In this document: one piece after another, positions 34,954 to 41,453 of the stretch
Position numbering within the stretch: position 1 is the first letter of the stretch
How the letters are laid out: each line of letters starts with the position of its first letter
Assembly: GCA_902784965.1 (NCBI GenBank)
Contig: CACZWU010000003.1
Location: 1 to 58,694, forward strand
Direction of reading: 5' to 3'
Length of the DNA stretch: 58,694 nucleotides
DNA from: an uncultured Bacteroidia bacterium
GTDB taxonomy: Bacteria; Bacteroidota; Bacteroidia; Bacteroidales; UBA932
Program-made: the position numbers and the translations under genes
The notes under the pieces: generated by a model
Databases searched by the model: none
Told to the model about the DNA's origin: nothing
What the model saw: only the letters and a program-made list of their open reading frames with translations

Positions 34954-35489
34954 CCGATCAGGAAATATTGCAACTCTACCGTTCCGGTGAGCGTGACAAG
35001 GCGTTCCGGGCCCTTGTGGCCAGTTACAAGGAACGCCTTTACTGGCATATCCGCCGGATGGTGCTCGACCACGACGACACCGACGACTGTCTGCAGAACA
35101 CCTTCGTGAAGGCCTGGCAGTCACTCGACCGTTTCCGGGGCGACGCGCAGCTCTTTACCTGGCTCTACCGCATCGCCACCAACGAATCGCTGACCTTCCT
35201 CTCGCGGCAGCAGACGCGCGGCGGCCACCTCGAACTCGAGGCGGCCGGCCGCCTGTCGACAGATCCCTGGTTCGACGGTGACCAGCTGCAGCTGGCCTTG
35301 CACCGGTCCATCGCCAAACTGCCGCCCAAACAGAAAGCCGTGTTCAATCTCCGCTATTTCGACGAGATGCCCTACGAGAAAATCGCCCAGGTGCTGGAGA
35401 CCAGCGAGGGCTCGCTCAAGGCCTCGTATCACCACGCCTACGAGAAAGTGAAGGCGTGGATGAAAGAAGAAATGGACGCAAAATACTGA
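34950..35489 (+). CDS. ECF-type RNA polymerase sigma factor
   Basis: The 179-residue sigma-70 family protein has region 2 (about 20-90: FRALVASYKERLYWHIRRMVLDHDDTDDCLQNTFVKAWQSLDRFRGDAQLFTWLYRIATN) and region 4 (about 115-170: LPPKQKAVFNLRYFDEMPYEKIAQVLETSEGSLKASYHHAYEKVK). It directs polymerase to a small set of promoters. The next gene, after 41 bases, encodes a membrane protein with the size and layout of an anti-sigma factor. Confidence 0.93.
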   Translation: MTDQEILQLYRSGERDKAFRALVASYKERLYWHIRRMVLDHDDTDDCLQNTFVKAWQSLDRFRGDAQLFTWLYRIATNESLTFLSRQQTRGGHLELEAAGRLSTDPWFDGDQLQLALHRSIAKLPPKQKAVFNLRYFDEMPYEKIAQVLETSEGSLKASYHHAYEKVKAWMKEEMDAKY

Positions 35490-35530
35490 CCGATTAAACC
35501 TTTGAGAAAAACCGGAGTCTAAAGAAACGT

Positions 35531-35965
35531 ATGAACGAAGAGAAAGATATTTTGGAACTGGCCCGCCAAGAGGGAAATGCCTTCCGGACTCCGGAAGGAT
35601 ATTTCGATTCCCTGGAGGACCGCGTGATGGCACGCATCGCCGCCGAAACGGCGCAGACGCCGGCCCGGAGGCCCGTATGGTCGGTGCTCAAGCCCGCCTT
35701 GACGCTGGCCGCCATGTTCGCGCTCATCTTCGGCATGGGCTACGGCGTGCTCTCGCTCACCCACACCCTGGGCCGCGACGCGAACGTCGCCGCGACGGAA
35801 TATGCGTCGGCCGAAGAGGAAATGATCACCCCTGCCTCGCTCATCAATTATTACCAGACAGAGCCCGCGGAAGAACCGGAGATCGACGAGGAAACCCTCA
35901 TCAACTACCTGGCTTCCGAACTCTCCTTCGCCGACCTGGCGGAGATTTACGCCCAAGCCAACTAG
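35531..35965 (+). CDS. Probable anti-sigma factor, single-pass membrane protein
   Basis: The 144-residue protein has a cytoplasmic N-terminal part (about 1-50: ILELARQEGNAFRTPEGYFDSLEDRVMARI), one membrane helix (about 55-76) and an acidic external C-terminal part. The FRTPEGYF motif is common in Bacteroidetes anti-sigma-like proteins encoded after ECF sigma genes. It likely sequesters the upstream sigma factor at the membrane. Function is inferred from layout and position. No zinc-binding HxxxCxxC motif is present. Confidence 0.65.
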   Translation: MNEEKDILELARQEGNAFRTPEGYFDSLEDRVMARIAAETAQTPARRPVWSVLKPALTLAAMFALIFGMGYGVLSLTHTLGRDANVAATEYASAEEEMITPASLINYYQTEPAEEPEIDEETLINYLASELSFADLAEIYAQAN

Positions 35966-35967
35966 TC

Positions 35968-36453
35968 ATGAAAAGATTCATCGCTTTAGCCGCCTGCCTG
36001 CTTTTGGCAGGAGCCCTCTTCGCCCAGCCGCAGGGCAACAAGCCCAGTGAGGAGCAGCGCAAGAAGGAGTTCGAACGCATCCAGTCCGAGAAGATTGCTT
36101 TCATTACCCAGGAGCTCGACCTTTCGCCCGAAGAGGCGCAGGTGTTCTGGCCGGTGTACAACCAGTGCTGGAAAGAAGCCATGTCGACCCACAAGGAGAT
36201 GATGGATGCTTTCGGCGAATTCCGTAGGGAAAAGGCCGACGCCCTGTCGGAGGCTGAACTCGAAAAGAAGGTGGATGCCTATATCGCCGCCAACCGGACC
36301 ACCAACCTGGTGATGTCGGAATGGTATCCCAAATTCAAGAAGGTGCTGCCCATCCGCAAGGTAGCCAAACTCTACCAGGCCGAAGAGGCCTTCCAGCAAC
36401 GGATGATCCACAACCTGCGCAAGCACGGACAAAAGCCGCCGCAGGAGAAGTAA
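35968..36453 (+). CDS. Spy/CpxP-like periplasmic helical protein
   Basis: The 161-residue protein has a signal peptide (MKRFIALAACLLLAGALFAQ). The mature part is highly charged and helical: EEQRKKEFERIQSEKIAFITQELDLSPEEAQVFWPVYNQCWKEAM, ending RMIHNLRKHGQKPP. Bacteroidetes genes with this pattern follow ECF sigma/anti-sigma pairs and resemble the CpxP/Spy family of periplasmic stress sensors or chaperones. It starts 2 bases after the anti-sigma stop. A role in envelope stress is plausible but inferred. Confidence 0.6.
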   Translation: MKRFIALAACLLLAGALFAQPQGNKPSEEQRKKEFERIQSEKIAFITQELDLSPEEAQVFWPVYNQCWKEAMSTHKEMMDAFGEFRREKADALSEAELEKKVDAYIAANRTTNLVMSEWYPKFKKVLPIRKVAKLYQAEEAFQQRMIHNLRKHGQKPPQEK

Positions 36454-36454
36454 G

Positions 36455-36475
36455 ATGCCGGACCAAGTCCGGCAT
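36455..36475. repeat. Palindrome of the CCGG-TTGA-CCGG family, intergenic copy
   Basis: ATGCCGGAC and GTCCGGCAT (9-base perfect arms) flank CAA. It begins just after the stop of the Spy-like gene. Two AAAGAACGTC direct repeats separate it from a second hairpin at 36510-36531. The arms are a GC-compensated variant of those at 54432-54452. Confidence 0.7.
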
Positions 36476-36509
36476 GACGAAAGAACGTCGTTCCGATGAA
36501 AGAACGTCA

Positions 36510-36539
36510 CCCCGGGCCTTGACCCGGGGTCTTTTTTTG
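36510..36539 (+). terminator. Terminator hairpin upstream of lepA, derived from a palindromic repeat
   Basis: ACCCCGGG and CCCGGGGT flank CCTTGA, with a run of T residues (about 36533-36539). The loop and arms are those of the CCGGG-TTGACCCGG family, so the terminator seems to have been built from a repeat. Its CTTG also supplies the -33 position of the lepA promoter. Confidence 0.8.
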
Positions 36540-36548
36540 TTATCTTTG
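36520..36548 (+). promoter_or_regulatory. lepA promoter embedded in the terminator
   Basis: TTG (36520-36522) within the hairpin loop, 18 bases, then TATCTTTG (36541-36548). Only 8 bases separate the box from the ATG at 36557, so the lepA message is nearly leaderless. A GTG at 36548 in frame is part of the -7 box and is rejected as a start. Confidence 0.65.
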
Positions 36549-36556
36549 TGCCCAGT

Positions 36557-38344
36557 ATGAAGAACATCCGCAACTTCTGCATCATCGCGCACATCGACCA
36601 CGGCAAGAGCACCCTGGCCGACCGCATGCTCGAGCGCACGCACACGCTCGAAGCGCGGGAAATGGAAAACCAGGTGCTCGACTCGATGGATCTGGAGAAA
36701 GAGAAGGGCATCACCATCAAGAGCCACCCCATCCAGATGGAGTACAACCGGGGCGGTGAAAAATATATCCTCAACCTGATCGACACCCCCGGCCACGTGG
36801 ACTTCTCGTACGAGGTATCGCGTGCCATTGCTTCGTGCGAAGGCGCGCTGTTGGTGGTCGATGCCACGCAGGGCATCCAGGCCCAGACTATCTCGAACCT
36901 CTACCTGGCCATTGAGCACGACCTGGAGATCGTCCCCGTGCTCAACAAGATCGACATGGAGGCGGCGATGGTCGATGTGGTGCGCGACCAGGTGGTCGAC
37001 CTGCTGGGCTGCGAGCCCGACGACGTGCTGCTGGCCTCGGCCCGCACCGGAGAGGGCGTCGACGCCATCCTCGACGCCATCGTCGACCGTATCCCCGCGC
37101 CCAAGGGCGACCCCGAAGCCCCGCTGCAGGCCCTGATCTTCGACTCGGTGTTCAACTCTTTCCGCGGCATCATCGCCTATTTCAAGGTGGAGAACGGAAG
37201 CATCCGCACAGGCGACCGCGTGAAATTCGTCAACACCGGCAAGGAATACACCGCCGACGAGGTGGGCGTGCTCAAGATGAAACTCTGCCCCACGGGCGAG
37301 ATCCCCTGCGGCTCGGTGGGCTATATTATATCAGGTATCAAGACGGCCGTCGAGGTGAAGGTGGGCGATACCATCACCCATGTGGCGCGCCCGTGCGAGA
37401 CGGCCATCGCCGGCTTCGAGGACGTGAAGCCGATGCTCTATGCGGGCATGTTCCCCGTGACGGCCGACCAGTACGAAGACCTGCGTGCCTCGCTCGAGAA
37501 GTTCCAGCTCAACGACGCCTCGCTGGTGTTCGAGCCCGAAAGCTCGCTGGCCCTGGGTTTCGGCTTCCGCTGCGGATTCCTTGGCCTGCTCCACATGGAG
37601 ATCGTGCAGGAGCGCCTCTTCCGCGAATTCGACATGGACGTGGTGACCACGGTCCCCAACGTATCTTATAAGGTATACACCACGCAGGGCGACTGCGTGG
37701 ACGTGCACAACCCTTCCGGCCTGCCTGCCCCCACGCTCATCGACCACATCGAAGAGCCCTTCATCCAGGCGCAGGTCATCAGCAAGAGCGAGTTCTACGG
37801 GCCCATCATGAAACTCTGCCTCGACAAGCGCGGCATCCTTAAAAGTGAGCACTACCTGACCGCTGACCGCGTGGAACTGACCTACGAGATGCCGCTTTCG
37901 GAAATCGTCTTCGACTTCTACGACAAGCTCAAGAGCATTTCGAAAGGCTACGCCTCGTTCGACTACCACGTCATCGGCTTCCGCCCGGCCAAGCTCGTGA
38001 AACTCGACATCCTTTTGAACGGCGAGCCCGCCGACGCGCTTTCGACGCTCATCCACCAGGACCACGCCTACGAATTCGGCCGCAAGATCTGCGAAAAGCT
38101 CAAGGAACTGATTCCGCGCCAGCAGTTCGACATCGCCATCCAGGCCGCCATCGGCGCCAAGATCATCGCCCGCGAAACCGTGCGCCAGGTGCGCAAAGAC
38201 GTAACTGCCAAGTGCTACGGCGGCGACATCACCCGCAAGCGCAAGCTGCTCGAAAAGCAGAAGGCCGGCAAGAAACGCATGCGCCAGATCGGCCAGGTGG
38301 AGGTCCCCCAGTCGGCCTTCATGGCGGTACTCAAGCTCGACTAG
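36557..38344 (+). CDS. lepA: Elongation factor 4
   Basis: The 595-residue GTPase starts [28 protein letters not shown], with the P-loop AHIDHGKST. It has the G2/G3 region ([15 protein letters not shown]), NKID (G4) and the LepA-specific C-terminal domain ([45 protein letters not shown]). It binds the ribosome and can back-translocate it, helping translation under stress. Length and motifs are normal for the family. Confidence 0.97.
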   Translation: MKNIRNFCIIAHIDHGKSTLADRMLERTHTLEAREMENQVLDSMDLEKEKGITIKSHPIQMEYNRGGEKYILNLIDTPGHVDFSYEVSRAIASCEGALLVVDATQGIQAQTISNLYLAIEHDLEIVPVLNKIDMEAAMVDVVRDQVVDLLGCEPDDVLLASARTGEGVDAILDAIVDRIPAPKGDPEAPLQALIFDSVFNSFRGIIAYFKVENGSIRTGDRVKFVNTGKEYTADEVGVLKMKLCPTGEIPCGSVGYIISGIKTAVEVKVGDTITHVARPCETAIAGFEDVKPMLYAGMFPVTADQYEDLRASLEKFQLNDASLVFEPESSLALGFGFRCGFLGLLHMEIVQERLFREFDMDVVTTVPNVSYKVYTTQGDCVDVHNPSGLPAPTLIDHIEEPFIQAQVISKSEFYGPIMKLCLDKRGILKSEHYLTADRVELTYEMPLSEIVFDFYDKLKSISKGYASFDYHVIGFRPAKLVKLDILLNGEPADALSTLIHQDHAYEFGRKICEKLKELIPRQQFDIAIQAAIGAKIIARETVRQVRKDVTAKCYGGDITRKRKLLEKQKAGKKRMRQIGQVEVPQSAFMAVLKLD

Positions 38345-38360
38345 CCCACCCCTCCCTTCT

Positions 38361-38390
38361 GTCTTTCTGTTCCACGCGGGACAGAAAGAC
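38361..38390. repeat. Dispersed palindrome, CTTTCTGTCC family, copy 3
   Basis: GTCTTTCTGTTCC and GGGACAGAAAGAC flank ACGC, with one G-T wobble. The pairing extends outward through CTCCCTTCT and AGAGGGA. It lies between lepA and the esterase gene, where its position resembles a 3' hairpin of lepA, but there is no T-run. Confidence 0.85.
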
Positions 38391-38419
38391 AGAGGGATAG
38401 TGTTGATATACAGATGATT

Positions 38420-40105
38420 ATGAAACATAAATTTCTACTGAGCCTCACAGCGGCTGCGATGATGATGGGACTGACGGCGGCGCTTGCGCAGCCGAAGCCG
38501 GCACCGCTGCCGGAAAACGTGGTGTTGATGCAACGGGGCAACGTGTCGGTCCAGTTCGGCGGGCCGACGCGGGCGGAGGGCCGCTCCTACAACAACGCGC
38601 CCACCTTCTTCATCTATCCCGACGGCAAGCTCGACCCGGCGGGTGCAGAGGCCCTGCTGGCGGCCCTGGACCTGCAGCAGGTGCTCGACGAGCACTTCGG
38701 CACGGCGTTCATCGTGAACCCCGTGGGTGAAAAATATGCGGAGACGGCCGACTTCGAGGCCTTTGTGGAACTCTTCAACCGGGCCCGCTCCGGCAACCTC
38801 AAGGTACTGGGATTCGGCGAAGGTGCGACCTTCGTCAACCAGGTGATCGCCCCCCGGGCGGCCGACCACATCGCCGGCATCGCCACGGTGGGCGGAAAAC
38901 CCGCCTCCCTTCCCCCGCATTTCAACTCCTATGGCGTGCCGGCCTTTGTGGGCGGGAAGAATGCCGGCAAAGTAGCTCGGGAATACGAAACGCTCAACGA
39001 GGCACAGGCCTTCTTCGAGCCGCTGCTCCAGGTCGTCGTGTCGAACGCGAGCGAGCCGGGCGACGTGTTCGCCGAGGCCTGGGAAAAAGTCTTTTCGCGC
39101 AACTTCCGCTTCAACAACTACCGGCACACCCACTATGAAGGCGCCAAATTCGGGGAATACGGCCCCTACGAGCTGGAACCCTACGCGGACTGGGAGCGGC
39201 TCGACATCGAACGGACCGTCGTGGAGTATGGCGCCTCGTACCGCGGCCGGGATCTCAACGGCCCGAAGTACCTCTGGTACGAATACTGGCCCCGCGAACT
39301 GAAGGAAGGTGCCCCGGCGCACAGCGTGCCGGTGGTCGTGCTGCTGCACGGCAACACCAACGACCCGCGCACCCAGGCCGAAACCTCGGGTTTCCTGCAG
39401 GTGGCGGGTGAAGACCGCTTCTTCCTCGTGGAGATGGAGTGGCAGGGCACGCCCAACTACCAGGCCATGGGCCACGACGGCATCGAGAGCGTGCTGGCCC
39501 TCCTCCTGGAGAAATATCCCCAGCTCGACCCTTCGCGCATCTATGCGCACGGGCTTTCGGCCGGTTCGATGACCGCCACGGCCCTGGGCATCAAGAAATC
39601 GCACCTGTTCGCCGCCGTGGGCGGCAACTCCGGCGCCCTGTTCACGGGCCATTGGATCGGTCCTTTCCCGACCTTCGAGACCATCTGGGCCGAAGCTACC
39701 CAGAAACGCGGCTGCGCAGAGACGGCCTACTGCTCGGTGTTCGGCACGATGGACACCACCGTTCCCTACATGACGCCCGACAACTGGAAGGGCAACAGCT
39801 ATCTCAACGCCTGGAACGCCTATGAGCAAATGAACGGGATGCCGGTCGTCGACCAGATGGATTTCGAAACCTATCCGATTTTCGGGCAGCCGCTCCGCGA
39901 CCGCGAGACCATCCGTACCCACAAGGGCGAAGGCATCGTCGTCGAGACGGGCCAGCTCTACCTGGGCGACATGCCGCTCATCAAGCTCGTGGCTGTCATC
40001 GATTACGGTCACTGGAACTTCATTCCGGCCGCCCGCATCGCCTGGGATTTCTTCAAACACTACCGCCGCGACCCGGAAAGTAAAAAATTGCTGTATACCC
40101 CATAA
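38420..40105 (+). CDS. Secreted alpha/beta-hydrolase (PHB depolymerase/esterase-like), two hydrolase-like halves
   Basis: The 561-residue protein has a signal peptide (MKHKFLLSLTAAAMMMGLTAALAQ). The C-terminal half (about 295-555) is an alpha/beta hydrolase with VPVVVLLHGNTNDPRTQAETSG and the nucleophile Ser in HGLSAGSMTATALG; a late His is in DYGHWNF. This resembles polyhydroxybutyrate depolymerase/feruloyl esterase (LpqC-type) enzymes. The N-terminal half (about 30-200) looks like a second hydrolase fold whose nucleophile elbow reads GFGEGATF, without Ser. The substrate is unknown; acetylated or feruloylated glycans are typical. 38414 is an alternative start. Confidence 0.7.
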   Translation: MKHKFLLSLTAAAMMMGLTAALAQPKPAPLPENVVLMQRGNVSVQFGGPTRAEGRSYNNAPTFFIYPDGKLDPAGAEALLAALDLQQVLDEHFGTAFIVNPVGEKYAETADFEAFVELFNRARSGNLKVLGFGEGATFVNQVIAPRAADHIAGIATVGGKPASLPPHFNSYGVPAFVGGKNAGKVAREYETLNEAQAFFEPLLQVVVSNASEPGDVFAEAWEKVFSRNFRFNNYRHTHYEGAKFGEYGPYELEPYADWERLDIERTVVEYGASYRGRDLNGPKYLWYEYWPRELKEGAPAHSVPVVVLLHGNTNDPRTQAETSGFLQVAGEDRFFLVEMEWQGTPNYQAMGHDGIESVLALLLEKYPQLDPSRIYAHGLSAGSMTATALGIKKSHLFAAVGGNSGALFTGHWIGPFPTFETIWAEATQKRGCAETAYCSVFGTMDTTVPYMTPDNWKGNSYLNAWNAYEQMNGMPVVDQMDFETYPIFGQPLRDRETIRTHKGEGIVVETGQLYLGDMPLIKLVAVIDYGHWNFIPAARIAWDFFKHYRRDPESKKLLYTP

Positions 40106-40137
40106 TTTTGTTGTTTTTTTACAAAACTTTGAACCCT

Positions 40138-40172
40138 TTTGACACGAGGACCCCTTCTTTACCCTAATTTTG
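40138..40172 (+). promoter_or_regulatory. Promoter of the asparagine-repeat protein gene
   Basis: TTTG (40138-40141), 23 bases and TAATTTTG (40165-40172) match the consensus. The leader is about 45 bases. Confidence 0.75.
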
Positions 40173-40219
40173 CCGTTGAATTTGAAAGCGAAACAAATCA
40201 ATCTTAAATAATCAACACC

Positions 40220-41434
40220 ATGAAAAAGAAAGGCATTATTGTTTTGAGTTCGGTAGTCGGCGTTTGCGCCCTCGCCCTCGTGTTATCTTCTGTTCTCGAC
40301 TGGTCGGTTGACACCCAGAACACCAGTGGTAACATTGGTAAATCTTCCCGCTTCTCCCGCAAGACTGCGGAAGCCGGTCTCAGCAACATGGAGGAACTTC
40401 TCCAGAGCGACGAGAATTACAAGAATTCGATGGTGAGTTCCTATTTTATAATGCAGACGCGCGCGGAGCAGTTCAACGCCCTCGTGAACCTGTCGAATGA
40501 AGTGGCCGGTGACATCCCGGAATTCAGCAGCGTGCTGAAAGATATGAACGCTATCCGTCCGATGATCAACAACGTCAGCGCTTCGCTGGCAGTGGCGGGC
40601 AACGACCTGAACGCAAGCCTGGGCGGTGAATCGCGTCCCGACCTGGCCCAGAACACCATCAACGCCTCGCTGGCCTACACCACCCTCCAGAAACAGAACA
40701 ACCTGGCCAACCGTTTCATCGACACCACCGATGAATATCTGAAGAAATCCGAAGGCAGCGACGAGCTCAAATTCGTCCGCGACCAGTGGATGAACTACCA
40801 GCACATGTCCGCCGCGCTCGAGAACGACACCAAGAGCACCGAGGAACTGAAAGCAAAAGGCTATCAGCTCTCGCCCGCGCAGAGCGCAGCTGCCCTCTGC
40901 GGCTTCAACCCTCAGGATGTGGTCGGCCTCATCGTCAGTGACTGCGTTGCCAATACGCTGGATGTCGAGAACTCGATGGCGGCCATTTACACCGACGACG
41001 CCCTCAACCAGATTTTCACCTGCATCAACCAGACAAATGAAATGGTTCAGATGCAGACGAACGAAATGGTCAACATGAACACGAACGACATGGTGAACAT
41101 GAACACCAACGACCTGCCCGCCCTGAACTATGGCCAGTTTATGAATCTGAACACGAACGACATGGTGAATATGAACACCAACGACCTGCCCGCCCTGAAC
41201 TTTGGTAAGATCGTTAAACTGAACACGAACGACATGGTGAACATGAACACCAACGACCTGCCCGTCATGAACTTTAACGGTCAGATTGTCGGCTACACCA
41301 ACGTGATGAACGCCTTCGGCGGCTTCGCCGAGTTCATGGGCGCCAACCCGCAGAGCGTGAACCACGACCTCACACTGGGCTTTGGCGGTCAGATCCTGGA
41401 ACTGGCGGGCGGCCACGTGACCCTCTCCCTGTAA
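40220..41434 (+). CDS. Secreted or membrane-anchored protein with Asn-rich octapeptide repeats
   Basis: I do not recognise this 404-residue protein. It begins with a signal or anchor helix (KKKGIIVLSSVVGVCALALVLSSVL). A helical, Asn/Gln/Glu-rich region follows (about 50-270). Then comes a repeat region (about 271-358) built on an 8-residue period (NTNDMVNM, NTNDLPAL). Three 24-residue units occupy residues 287-358, preceded by two degenerate octads (QTNEMVQM, QTNEMVNM). The C-terminal end is Gly-rich with alternating hydrophobics (GFGGQILELAGGHVTLSL). The period suggests a small beta-solenoid. A cell-surface role is inferred. It has its own promoter, and the downstream gene (20-base gap) encodes an outer-membrane protease-barrel protein. 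Confidence 0.6.
   Translation: MKKKGIIVLSSVVGVCALALVLSSVLDWSVDTQNTSGNIGKSSRFSRKTAEAGLSNMEELLQSDENYKNSMVSSYFIMQTRAEQFNALVNLSNEVAGDIPEFSSVLKDMNAIRPMINNVSASLAVAGNDLNASLGGESRPDLAQNTINASLAYTTLQKQNNLANRFIDTTDEYLKKSEGSDELKFVRDQWMNYQHMSAALENDTKSTEELKAKGYQLSPAQSAAALCGFNPQDVVGLIVSDCVANTLDVENSMAAIYTDDALNQIFTCINQTNEMVQMQTNEMVNMNTNDMVNMNTNDLPALNYGQFMNLNTNDMVNMNTNDLPALNFGKIVKLNTNDMVNMNTNDLPVMNFNGQIVGYTNVMNAFGGFAEFMGANPQSVNHDLTLGFGGQILELAGGHVTLSL
41078..41293 (+). repeat. Three 72-bp tandem coding repeats
   Basis: Units begin at 41078, 41150 and 41222 and stay in frame. Each encodes two octads starting NTNDMVNM and NTNDL(P) plus a variable third octad (NYGQFMNL, NFGKIVKL, NFNGQIVG). The first two thirds are nearly identical in DNA, so the array is recent and could change copy number by slippage or recombination. 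Confidence 0.9.
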
Positions 41435-41453
41435 ATCAACCTTTTTCAATAAC

